From Chloroflexota bacterium (GTDB taxonomy: Bacteria; Chloroflexota; Dormibacteria; CF-121), in NCBI GenBank assembly GCA_005889395.1, contig VBFX01000126.1:1-14642 (forward strand): DNA of 14,642 nt. The letters run 5' to 3'. This document shows, in pieces, positions 1-6,473 of this stretch. The notes below the pieces were generated by a model. It searched no databases, was not told where the DNA came from, and saw nothing but the letters and a program-made list of their open reading frames with translations. The position numbers and the translations under genes were made by a program. Each line of letters begins with the position of its first letter. Position 1 is the first letter of the stretch.

Positions 1-3
1 TAC

Positions 4-31
4 GCCGGTCAGCCCTAACCGGCCCGTTTTT
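4..31 (+). terminator. Intrinsic terminator of an upstream plus-strand gene
   Basis: A perfect 6-bp stem, GCCGGT (4-9) with ACCGGC (18-23) and an 8-nt loop, is followed within 3 nt by a run of five T. This is a typical rho-independent terminator for a gene lying before the window. The stem is short, so confidence is moderate. Confidence 0.55.
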
Positions 32-68
32 GAGGCGTTTTCTGAATACGAGTCGAATTGGAAGGTTG

Positions 69-77
69 TGCTATCAT
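69..77 (+). promoter_or_regulatory. Candidate extended -10 promoter for the zinc-ribbon gene
   Basis: TG (69-70), one base, then TATCAT (72-77) matches an extended -10 element (TGnTATAAT with one mismatch). I see no convincing -35 at 16-18 nt, which extended -10 promoters do not strictly need. The predicted start of transcription is near 84, giving a leader of about 49 nt before the ATG at 133. It sits just after the upstream terminator, as expected for an independent unit. Confidence 0.4.
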
Positions 78-132
78 CAGGCCGATTTTGGGGGCGCCAC
101 GGGGCGTTCAGTAGCCAGCAAAGGAGAGTGTC

Positions 133-279
133 ATGGCGATTACCGGTTATTGCCTGAAGTGCAAGAAGAAGGTCGACATCAAGGACCCCGTCCACATCAC
201 GATGAAGAACGGGAAGCCCGCCACAACGGGAACCTGTCCGACCTGCGGCACGAAGATCTACAAGATCGGCAAAGCGTAA
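133..279 (+). CDS. DUF5679-type 48-aa zinc-ribbon protein
   Basis: This is a short basic protein of 48 residues. Two CxxC knuckles, C7-L-K-C10 and C35-P-T-C38, form a treble-clef or zinc-ribbon metal site. The middle (KNGKPATTG, about 25-33) and the end (GTKIYKIGKA) match my memory of the DUF5679 family, whose function is unknown. The start is set by a strong Shine-Dalgarno AAGGAG (121-126), 6 nt before the ATG. The gene lies alone between an extended -10 box and a clear terminator, so it is probably monocistronic. A longer ORF in another frame (30-284) covers the same bases but lacks any recognisable domain. A structural or nucleic-acid-binding role is only inference. Confidence 0.88.
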   Translation: MAITGYCLKCKKKVDIKDPVHITMKNGKPATTGTCPTCGTKIYKIGKA

Positions 280-302
280 CGTAGCGTTAACTCGAACTGA
301 AC

Positions 303-333
303 AGCCGGTGATGAACCGGCTTTTTTCTTTTTT
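303..333 (+). terminator. Intrinsic terminator after the zinc-ribbon gene
   Basis: A perfect 7-bp stem, AGCCGGT (303-309) with ACCGGCT (315-321) and a 5-nt loop GATGA, is followed by T-rich sequence to 333 (T6, C, T6). It is oriented for the plus strand. Its tail overlaps the stop codon of the convergent TrkA-N gene. On the minus strand the hairpin lacks a following U tract, so it would end that transcript poorly. Confidence 0.9.
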
Positions 334-766
334 ACGCCTGGGTCGCCGAGCGGCCGGCCGTCTCCTTGTTGGCCAGCTCCGACTCGATCAGGTCGAGGAG
401 GACCTCGGTCGCGCTCAGCGCGACGTCGACCCCCAGGGTCTTGAAGATCCGGACGTTGGCGGGGTTATTCACCCGGGCGACGGTCTTGGGGACGTTGAAC
501 TTGCGCTTAGCCAGCTGACAGGTGACGAGGTTGTCCTCATCGTCCCCGGTCACCGCCACGACGACGTCGGCCCGTTCCATGCCGGTCGTGGCGAGGAACG
601 CCATCTCATCGCCGTCCCCGACCATCACGATCTCGCCGAGCGTCGAATTCAGCACCTCCGCCCGGCGCGGGTCCTTCTCGATGAGGGTGACTTCGTAACC
701 GCGGTCGAGCAGGTGCTTGCTCAGGTAATAGCCGACCTTGCCTCCGCCGACCACGATCACATACAT
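332..766 (-). CDS. TrkA-N (RCK_N) domain protein, distal copy
   Basis: This 144-residue protein is essentially one RCK_N domain, the Rossmann nucleotide-sensing unit of TrkA/KtrA/CeoB-type regulators of K+ transport. The dinucleotide loop G7-G-G-K-V-G12 follows the first strand (YVIVVG). An acidic residue, E30, ends the second strand (VTLIE), as expected for NAD(H) rather than NADP(H). VGDGDE (about 49-54) and TGDDEDN (about 73-79) are typical of the family. No C-terminal RCK_C domain is present; full TrkA subunits usually exceed 210 residues. The ATG follows GGGGTGA, and the gene starts 7 nt after the preceding TrkA-N gene's stop, so the two are surely co-transcribed. No TrkH or KtrB channel gene is in the window. 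The cytoplasmic role as a K+ channel gating subunit is inferred from family. Confidence 0.85.
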   Translation of the reverse strand: MYVIVVGGGKVGYYLSKHLLDRGYEVTLIEKDPRRAEVLNSTLGEIVMVGDGDEMAFLATTGMERADVVVAVTGDDEDNLVTCQLAKRKFNVPKTVARVNNPANVRIFKTLGVDVALSATEVLLDLIESELANKETAGRSATQA

Positions 767-773
767 GCTGGGT

Positions 774-1172
774 TCACCCCTTCAGCATGGCATGGATCTG
801 CCTTGCGCCGGTGAGTGTGGGGCAGAGCGTATTCAAGCCGAGTTCGCGGTAGACGTCCTCGCGCATCGGGTCGTAGATTCGGGTGATCACGCGGGGCACT
901 TTGAAGATCTCGCGGGCGATCTGCGCCGCCATGATGTTGCGGTTGTCGCCATTGGTCAGGGAGGCGAAGCCGTCCGCCGATTCGATCCCCGCCTGGCGGA
1001 GAACATCCTCGTCGATCCCGTTGCCGAGCACCATCTCGCCGGCGAAGTTGTCACCGAGCCGGTCGAACGCCCGGCGGTTGCTGTCGATCACGGTGACCTG
1101 GTGGCCGGCTTTGGAAAGGGCGATCGCGGCCATGGCGCCCACACGGCCGCAACCAACGATGACGAGCTTCAT
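774..1172 (-). CDS. TrkA-N (RCK_N) domain protein, proximal copy
   Basis: This is a second single-domain RCK_N protein of 132 residues. The first strand KLVIVG runs into the loop G7-C-G-R-V-G12, and VTVID ends with D30, consistent with NAD(H) binding. LGNGIDED and SLTNGDNRN are the usual later motifs. I chose the ATG at 1172 because it gives the standard N-terminus and has GGGG about 9 nt upstream. An in-frame ATG at 1187 would add only five residues and has no visible Shine-Dalgarno. The open frame continues further upstream but is arginine-rich nonsense antisense to useful codons. Like its neighbour it lacks RCK_C, so the two may act as a heteromeric sensor, reminiscent of mycobacterial CeoB/CeoC (inference). 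Confidence 0.85.
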   Translation of the reverse strand: MKLVIVGCGRVGAMAAIALSKAGHQVTVIDSNRRAFDRLGDNFAGEMVLGNGIDEDVLRQAGIESADGFASLTNGDNRNIMAAQIAREIFKVPRVITRIYDPMREDVYRELGLNTLCPTLTGARQIHAMLKG

Positions 1173-1195
1173 GAATTGAAGCCCCATTCTAGACA

Positions 1196-1906
1196 CTACC
1201 GGCCGAGGGCCAGCCGCGCGGCCTCGACCTCGGGCAGCCCCGCCGATCGGATCTTTGCCTGGGTGGTCGCGACGTCGTACGGAACGCGACCAAAGCGGAC
1301 GGCCGGCGTGGCCAGGTCGACGATCGCATACGCCGCCTCTGGGTTGCCATCGCGAGGCTGGCCGACGCTGCCGGGGTTGACAAGTGCGGCAGCCGGCAAG
1401 GTGATCCATTCGCCTGGATCGGGAATCTCCTCACCCTCTGCCGTGAAGATCCGGGGAAGGTGCGTGTGCCCGAAGAAGCAGAAACGCGGACCGAGCCGCA
1501 CCAGGATCTCGAGCGCCTGGAGATCATCCAGGATGTATTCCCACATGTACGGCTTGCGTGGGCTGCCGTGCACGTAGCGGTGCGGCCCCAACCGCCCGAA
1601 CTTGGGCAGACTCGCCAGGTAGCGCCGGCTCTCGGGCGTGAGGGCGGCCTGGGTCCACCGGCCGGCAGCCGCCGCGTGCGGATTGAACCAGTCAAGCAGG
1701 GAGGGAGCGAGCATCGCCGCGTCGTGGTTGCCCAGCACGGCCCGCGCCCGCACGGCACGCAGTCGAGCGATCACGGCATTTGGGTCGGGCCCGTAGCCGA
1801 CGATGTCGCCCAGCACCAGAATGCGATCGACCTCGGAGAGAGCCGGAAGAACGGCTTCCAGCGCTTCGAGATTGCTATGGATATCAGATAGCAGGGCCAG
1901 CTTCAC
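1196..1906 (-). CDS. Metallophosphoesterase, YfcE/MJ0936-like
   Basis: This 236-residue protein carries all signature blocks of the calcineurin-like phosphoesterase fold: D8-I-H10 (DIHSN), G33-D34, G59-N-H-D62, H113 (VHGSP) and G146-H-T-H149. These supply the ligands for two divalent metals. The later NPGSVGQPRDG (177-187) is characteristic of the YfcE/MJ0936 branch, which hydrolyses phosphodiesters in vitro; the natural substrate is unknown. It starts with GTG at 1906 and begins 12 nt after the AI-2E gene's stop, with 23 nt to the next TrkA-N gene. I see no strong Shine-Dalgarno, so translation may depend on coupling to the upstream gene. There is no signal peptide; it is cytoplasmic. Confidence 0.9.
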   Translation of the reverse strand: MKLALLSDIHSNLEALEAVLPALSEVDRILVLGDIVGYGPDPNAVIARLRAVRARAVLGNHDAAMLAPSLLDWFNPHAAAAGRWTQAALTPESRRYLASLPKFGRLGPHRYVHGSPRKPYMWEYILDDLQALEILVRLGPRFCFFGHTHLPRIFTAEGEEIPDPGEWITLPAAALVNPGSVGQPRDGNPEAAYAIVDLATPAVRFGRVPYDVATTQAKIRSAGLPEVEAARLALGR

Positions 1907-1918
1907 GACGGCCGGGGC

Positions 1919-2977
1919 TCAGGCGTAAACGCGTTCGTGAGCGTAGATGAAGAGAATCCGGAGGGTGGCGGCAACCGGGACGGCGACGAAGAGCCCGAGG
2001 ATCCCTCCCAGATAGCCCCCCACAACGAACGCGGTGATGATCAGCATCGGGCTCAGGTGCACCGCGTCGCCGAACACCTTCGGCGAGATGAAGTTATAGA
2101 CGATGTTCGAGATGACGAAGTAGAGGACCAGGACGATGACGACCTTGCCGGTCGACTGGGAGACAAACGCCGCCACGGCGACCGCAGGGAGGGCGCCCAG
2201 GAACGGTCCGATGAACGGGATGAAGGCGGTTACGCCGGCAACGATCCCAAGCGCAAGCGAGTAGGGGACGCCGACGATCCACAGCGCAACGCCGGTGACC
2301 AACCCGATCAGGCCGCAGATGACCAGCTGGCCACGCATGTACGCGCCCAGCATGCGGTAGATATCGGCGGCGACCGCATGGGCGTCGGTCCGGTAACCCC
2401 GCGGCACCAGGTCACGGAAAAACCGCCGGATGGCATGCGCGTCTTTCACTAGGAAGAACGCCACCAGGAGGACCAGGATCGTCTGGAAGATCCAGTTGAC
2501 CAGCATGAAGACGTTTTCCACGACCGACGATAAGTGACCGGCGAGCAGTGCCGGCAGGTTACGGACCGCATCGGTGTAGGCCTGCCGGAGATCGATTGGG
2601 ATGCCGAGGACGGAAACGACGTGGTCCTTGGCGGCGAGGTCCTGGAAGTAGCTGGCGATGGCCGGGCCCTGCGCGACGAGCGAGGTGAACTCCCGGCTCA
2701 CGATGGGGGCGAGAAACAAGACCCCGGCAGCCAGGACCGCGGCGATGATGCCGTAGAGCCCGATGACGGCGGCCAGCCGGGGGACGCGCCGCCGCTCGGC
2801 CGCGTTGACGGCCGGACTCAGCATCATTGCCAGGATCCCGGCGAGGATGAAGGGCCCCAGGATGCCTCGGATGGCGAACGCCAGGATCAGGGTCAGGACG
2901 CCCAGGACGCCCAGAAAGATCAAGGCGCGGAAGTCTCGGCTCCGCCACAGCTCATCCACCCGGCGTCGCTGCATCAT
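1919..2977 (-). CDS. AI-2E family (UPF0118) transporter
   Basis: This 352-residue membrane protein has the layout of the AI-2E/TqsA-like permease family. Hydrophobic segments lie near 17-36, 38-56, 68-92, 151-177, 215-237, 239-270, 277-297 and 309-345, with the long soluble stretch at about 93-150 typical of the family. The hallmark IPFIGP is at 253-258, followed by LGALPA. The family includes autoinducer-2 exporters and Na+(Li+)/H+ antiporters, so the substrate cannot be told from sequence. Two adjacent ATGs (2977 and 2974) are possible starts. No Shine-Dalgarno precedes them, but a GATAAT box lies 6 nt upstream, compatible with a leaderless transcript as well as read-through from the DUF5317 gene. 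Confidence 0.88.
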   Translation of the reverse strand: MMQRRRVDELWRSRDFRALIFLGVLGVLTLILAFAIRGILGPFILAGILAMMLSPAVNAAERRRVPRLAAVIGLYGIIAAVLAAGVLFLAPIVSREFTSLVAQGPAIASYFQDLAAKDHVVSVLGIPIDLRQAYTDAVRNLPALLAGHLSSVVENVFMLVNWIFQTILVLLVAFFLVKDAHAIRRFFRDLVPRGYRTDAHAVAADIYRMLGAYMRGQLVICGLIGLVTGVALWIVGVPYSLALGIVAGVTAFIPFIGPFLGALPAVAVAAFVSQSTGKVVIVLVLYFVISNIVYNFISPKVFGDAVHLSPMLIITAFVVGGYLGGILGLFVAVPVAATLRILFIYAHERVYA

Positions 2978-2983
2978 CGCGGC

Positions 2984-2989
2984 ATTATC
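2984..2989 (-). promoter_or_regulatory. Candidate -10 box (GATAAT), leaderless start for the AI-2E gene
   Basis: GATAAT on the minus strand matches TATAAT at five of six positions and ends 6 nt before the ATG at 2977. That is the spacing at which the transcript would begin at or next to the start codon. I found no good -35 at 16-19 nt, so this is tentative. Confidence 0.3.
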
Positions 2990-3043
2990 AACTGTTCAAA
3001 CGAGGAATCCGAGCCCGGGCATGCGCCAAACGTGACCGGCTCG

Positions 3044-3631
3044 TTACGGCGACGGGCTGGAACCATACGCGGGCTGTAGATCAGGTGAGGGCTGGCTGCA
3101 CCGGATGATGAGCCAGGCGACCCCGGCCGCCATTATGAGGTCGCCGATGCTGACCAGCGACGAATGGCCGCCAATGCTGGGGATGTTGAAGATATCGCCG
3201 ATGAACCAGAGGCCCTGGGGATGCGCGAGCGCGACGTGTAGCGGGTCCAGCCCGCCCCTGAGCAGGGCCAGGATGGGGGAGTTGGGGTCGGCATCGCGGG
3301 GTAGCAGCACCGGCATGCGCCCGCCGAAGGCAAGGATCACAACCAGATTCAGCGTCAGGCCCACGCCGAAAATCAGGGCGCCCGGAATCCGGCGGTTCAA
3401 CCAGACGACGACCAGCAACAAGATGGCCCCGATCACGTTCAACGGCCGGGCGGCGGTGACCGCGATTGGCGAGTGCGCCGTGCCGAGCAGCGCCACGGCG
3501 ACCTTGGTGGCAAGCGCGGCCAGCAGTACTTCGATGTGGCGGATCCGTAGCTGGCTCAGCCGGCGGACGTCACCGCCAATGAGGACGGCAATGGCCAGCG
3601 CCGCGGCGATGACCGCGAAGAAGAGGAACAC
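3044..3631 (-). CDS. DUF5317 family membrane protein
   Basis: This 195-residue integral membrane protein matches what I know of DUF5317. It has about five hydrophobic segments (roughly 1-18, 33-50, 66-80, 83-102 and 160-177). The family blocks are GGRMPV (103-108), GDIFNIP (145-151) and SIGD (161-164), with small and polar residues between. Function is unknown. The start is GTG at 3631, only 3 nt after the stop of the MFS-fusion gene, so translational coupling is likely; no separate Shine-Dalgarno is evident. A proline- and serine-rich tail (about 179-195) follows the last membrane segment. A 66-nt gap without a T-tailed hairpin separates it from the AI-2E gene. Confidence 0.85.
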   Translation of the reverse strand: MFLFFAVIAAALAIAVLIGGDVRRLSQLRIRHIEVLLAALATKVAVALLGTAHSPIAVTAARPLNVIGAILLLVVVWLNRRIPGALIFGVGLTLNLVVILAFGGRMPVLLPRDADPNSPILALLRGGLDPLHVALAHPQGLWFIGDIFNIPSIGGHSSLVSIGDLIMAAGVAWLIIRCSQPSPDLQPAYGSSPSP

Positions 3632-3634
3632 CAG

Positions 3635-6154
3635 CTAGCCGGTGGCAGCCGCCTTCAGCGGTTGAGAAGCCGGTTCCTTGCGAAACGTCGCTTCTCGCAA
3701 GTCTCGGAAGGCGAACCCCGCAACCCCCGCGCAGATGAGAAGGATCCCCGCCACGACAAACACGAGCGGCGCCCCGAGCCGATCAGTCAAGGGCCCCGAC
3801 ACGGCCATCCCGGCGAGCAGACCCAGCTGCACCAGGAGAAAACGACTGGACATGACGCGACCGAGCATACGGTCCGGAGCCTCGCGCTGAGTGACCGAAA
3901 TCATCGACACGTAGTAGAGCGTATTCGTGGCCCCGCTAATGAACAAGAAGACGGCGGCCGCCGGGATGTTCTGGGAAAACCCCGTCAGCGCGCCGGCAAT
4001 GCCGGTGCCAATGACGCCGAGGAGGATGAGCACCCCCGCCCGCCATCGTGCCATCGCGGCGGGAGCCGCGAGTGCGCCGACGATCGCGCCAGCACCGATC
4101 GCCGCTTCCAGAACCCCGTACCCAAGGGCGCCGCCCTTCAGAGGACCGTATGACATGACAACGAGGATCGGGAACGTCAGGCTGCCAAAGATGACCGCGG
4201 CGAACGCCAGCGCCATCGTCGATCGCAGGGTCCGGTTCGTCAGGATGAATCGACTTCCTTCCGCGATGTCTTCGAAGAGGCGCACCGTGCGCGCCGGAAG
4301 CCGACCCTGATCAGCGACACCGAGGAGCGTCACCGCCGAAATAATGAAGGTGGCCGCGTCGATGATGAAGAGTGGTTGCCACGACGCCACGGCCGCGATG
4401 ACCCCCGCGATCGAGAAGCCCAGCAGCTCCATGGTCTTCTCGGAGGAGGAGATCAAGCTGTTGGCCTTGACGAGGAAATCGCCGGGCACCAGGCTGGGGA
4501 GAATCGCTTGCTTCGCGGGGTTGAAGAGCGTGCTCGCGGTCGCCACGAAGAACACGACCACGAAGACTCCCGGAAGCCATTTCACGGCCAGGAACGGGAT
4601 CGTCATCGTCAGAACAGCGCGGGCGATGTCGGAGAGAATCATCACGCGTTGCCGGTCAAAGCGATCGACGAGGGCACCCGCGATCAGCCCGAAGAGCACG
4701 GTGGGCGCCGCCTTGGCGATGAGCCCCACGGCCACCATCGAGGGTGAGTGGGTCACGAGATAGAGCATGATGGCGAGTCCCGTCGTGTTCATCATGTCGC
4801 CGAAATAGGAGATGGCCTGTCCGATCCAGAGCAACCGGAAGGGCTTGATGGAGAGAACCTCTCGGTAGGCGACGGTTTGCATCACTGCTTTGCTCGGCTG
4901 GATGGCAACACCCCAACGCTCAGCGACGATCTTTTCCAGCGCCCCGATCACGGCCGGGTCGTACCACGTGCCCGCCAGCTGCCGAAGCTCCCGGATCGCC
5001 TCTTCGGGTGTCTTCACGGTTGGACGGAAGACACGGGCCTGGGTGATGGTGTCGAAGGCGTCGCAGGCGTTGACGATGCGAGATCCGATCGGGATTGCCT
5101 CGCCGATCAGTCGGTCCGGGTAACCCGCACCATCCCAGCGCTCGTGATGGTGCCGGACAATCAGCGCGACGTCCTTCTGCTCCGGGTGCTCAGCCAGGAT
5201 CTGAGCTCCCTCGACGGGATGCTGCTTGATGATTTCGTATTCCTCGGGCGTCAGCTTGCCAGGCTTGAGCAGGATCGAGTCTGGGACCGCGATCTTGCCC
5301 AGGTCGTGGAGGATGCCTCCCACGCGAATCGTGTTACAGACATCGTCCGCCATGCCGAGCATTCGGGCGGCGGTTTCGCAAAGCTCGCCGACCCGCTGCG
5401 AATGACCAAACGTCTGGCCGTCGCGCTTGTCAACGACGCGGCTCTGCATGATGTACGAGTCGCGCAGCCAGGTGTCGAGGCGCCGCTGTTTCTGCATGCT
5501 CGTCCGGTAGATGAGAAGTGGGCCATAAAGGAGGAAGACGACGAGCCGGGTGAGCCGCGGACCCTGCATTAGCTGCACGATGAGGATCCCGAGTAACGGC
5601 ATGGCGAAGAAGGTCAACGCGTTGCCCGCCAGGGCCCCCCTCAGCACAGCCCATAGCCGAACCCCACGAACGAGATGGACCGAGAACGCCATGAGTGCGG
5701 TGTTCAGCAACAGCAGAAGCACCACCGCCGCGAGCACGGACACTGTGCGGCTGCCTGACTGGCCTTTGGTGAACGCCACGAGTAGGCTTGGCACGCCACA
5801 GGCCAGAATCCACATCCCACGGTTGAAGAGGAACAATCCCCAGGGAATTTGCCGGCCTGGCACCCGCCGGTCGATCGTCCCCAGGGCAGCGATCGTCATG
5901 ACAGCCCATGGATCCAGTTGAAGCGCGACGGCGCCGCACAGCGGCGCCAGGGTTACGCTGAGCACGCCCTGTTTCGTTTCGATCGGGGCGAATCCTGAGA
6001 GGACGGTCAGGGCCAGGAGAATACCGGTGTTTTCGAAGACGTCGGCGTCAAGGTGCAGCCAGGGGCGTGCCAGTGCGATCGATCCGAACCAAAGCGCGAG
6101 CCCTAGCGTCGTGACCGTTGCGAGATAGAGGGACGCAGGCAAGTTCCGCCGCAT
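3635..6154 (-). CDS. Membrane sensor / HD-GYP phosphodiesterase / MFS transporter fusion
   Basis: One uninterrupted 839-residue frame holds three parts. Residues 1-217 are a membrane domain with about seven hydrophobic segments. Residues about 235-415 are an HD-GYP domain with the expected metal and catalytic residues: H251, H283-D284 with K287, H312, the HHHERWDGAGYP block with GYP at 344-346, and D365 (NACDAFD). This family hydrolyses c-di-GMP. Residues about 437-820 form a complete MFS exporter of the MFS_3/EntS type, starting FRLLWIGQ, with the loop-2/3 motif GALVDRFDRQR (493-503). The ATG at 6154 has GGGGGAA as Shine-Dalgarno. Met425 is a possible internal start for a free MFS protein, but no Shine-Dalgarno precedes it. 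HD-GYP domains with N-terminal membrane regions are common; coupling to MFS is not one I know. It heads the block that continues with DUF5317. Confidence 0.9.
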   Translation of the reverse strand: MRRNLPASLYLATVTTLGLALWFGSIALARPWLHLDADVFENTGILLALTVLSGFAPIETKQGVLSVTLAPLCGAVALQLDPWAVMTIAALGTIDRRVPGRQIPWGLFLFNRGMWILACGVPSLLVAFTKGQSGSRTVSVLAAVVLLLLLNTALMAFSVHLVRGVRLWAVLRGALAGNALTFFAMPLLGILIVQLMQGPRLTRLVVFLLYGPLLIYRTSMQKQRRLDTWLRDSYIMQSRVVDKRDGQTFGHSQRVGELCETAARMLGMADDVCNTIRVGGILHDLGKIAVPDSILLKPGKLTPEEYEIIKQHPVEGAQILAEHPEQKDVALIVRHHHERWDGAGYPDRLIGEAIPIGSRIVNACDAFDTITQARVFRPTVKTPEEAIRELRQLAGTWYDPAVIGALEKIVAERWGVAIQPSKAVMQTVAYREVLSIKPFRLLWIGQAISYFGDMMNTTGLAIMLYLVTHSPSMVAVGLIAKAAPTVLFGLIAGALVDRFDRQRVMILSDIARAVLTMTIPFLAVKWLPGVFVVVFFVATASTLFNPAKQAILPSLVPGDFLVKANSLISSSEKTMELLGFSIAGVIAAVASWQPLFIIDAATFIISAVTLLGVADQGRLPARTVRLFEDIAEGSRFILTNRTLRSTMALAFAAVIFGSLTFPILVVMSYGPLKGGALGYGVLEAAIGAGAIVGALAAPAAMARWRAGVLILLGVIGTGIAGALTGFSQNIPAAAVFLFISGATNTLYYVSMISVTQREAPDRMLGRVMSSRFLLVQLGLLAGMAVSGPLTDRLGAPLVFVVAGILLICAGVAGFAFRDLREATFRKEPASQPLKAAATG

Positions 6155-6206
6155 TCGGAAATTCCCCCGTATCTTAAAGGGAGAAACTCAGGAGAACCCT
6201 TCGCGC

Positions 6207-6239
6207 AAAAAACAAAAAGCCCGGGATCTAACCCGGGCT
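6207..6239 (-). terminator. Strong intrinsic terminator upstream of the HD-GYP/MFS gene
   Basis: On the minus strand, AGCCCGGG (6239-6232) pairs perfectly with CCCGGGCT (6225-6218) across a 6-nt loop, followed by T5-G-T6 (6217-6207). It lies 16 nt after the stop of a 24-codon ORF and about 52 nt before the ATG of the HD-GYP/MFS gene. It could end the small transcript or the two-component operon, or act as an attenuator. Confidence 0.92.
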
Positions 6240-6255
6240 CATTTGTATCTGGGTT

Positions 6256-6330
6256 CTACCAGTTCCAGCCAGCGCCGCCGGCCACTATGGCACCAAGCAG
6301 GCCTACGACTACGACAATCATCTTCTTCAT
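6256..6330 (-). CDS. 24-residue hydrophobic peptide (small membrane protein or leader peptide)
   Basis: The frame opens with ATG at 6330 and reads MKKMIVVVV, then GLLGAIVAGG, then AGWNW before TAG. It has a basic start, one hydrophobic stretch of about 17 residues rich in Val and Gly, and a Trp-Asn-Trp end. A purine-rich Shine-Dalgarno (GGGGGTGG) lies about 5 nt before the ATG, better than that of several neighbours. A strong terminator begins 16 nt after the stop. I do not recognise a family. It may be a genuine one-helix membrane peptide with its own terminator. Alternatively it is a leader peptide whose translation controls read-through into the HD-GYP/MFS gene, for which I see no clear promoter in the 52 nt after the terminator. 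Coding status rests on the Shine-Dalgarno, composition and position only. Confidence 0.6.
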   Translation of the reverse strand: MKKMIVVVVGLLGAIVAGGAGWNW

Positions 6331-6473
6331 CGTGACCACCCCCACAATTCTGAATTCCCGGAAAGCCGCGCAGAGGACTCCCTTGGTGCTCACCACGGTA
6401 GTCGCCGCAGTGGGTGGCGTAAATCTATCCCCAGGGCGCCGGACTGCCCTGTTGGTAGCGAACGGATGTTCGC
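6331..6473 (-). other. Intergenic stretch with two hairpins after the response regulator
   Basis: The gap between the response-regulator stop and the 24-codon ORF contains two inverted repeats. AGCGAAC/GTTCGCT (6457-6474) is a perfect 7-bp stem with a 4-nt loop that touches the stop codon. CAGGGC/GCCCTG (6432-6451) is a 6-bp stem with an 8-nt loop. Neither is followed by a T run on the minus strand, so they are not intrinsic terminators; mRNA-end protection, protein binding or a structured leader are possible. A weak TAGATT-like -10 lies just downstream without a -35. I recognise no known riboswitch. Confidence 0.45.

Noticed and set aside
30..284. 84-codon plus-strand frame overlapping the zinc-ribbon gene
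   Set aside because: No Shine-Dalgarno and no motif. The 133-279 frame has AAGGAG and two CxxC knuckles.
774..1409. Extending the proximal TrkA-N gene to 1409 (211 residues)
   Set aside because: The added residues are arginine-rich, overlap the phosphoesterase gene and precede a standard RCK_N N-terminus at 1172.
738..1577. 279-codon plus-strand open frame across the TrkA-N and phosphoesterase genes
   Set aside because: It covers parts of three well-supported minus-strand genes and shows no recognisable motif; an antisense shadow.
6180..6196. Direct repeat GGAGAA (6180-6185 and 6191-6196), 11 nt apart
   Set aside because: Helical spacing is suggestive but six bases is too short, and there is no clear promoter beside it.
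6331..6473. Riboswitch (c-di-GMP or c-di-AMP type) before the 24-codon ORF
   Set aside because: Hairpins are present but I could not find the conserved core bases of either class.
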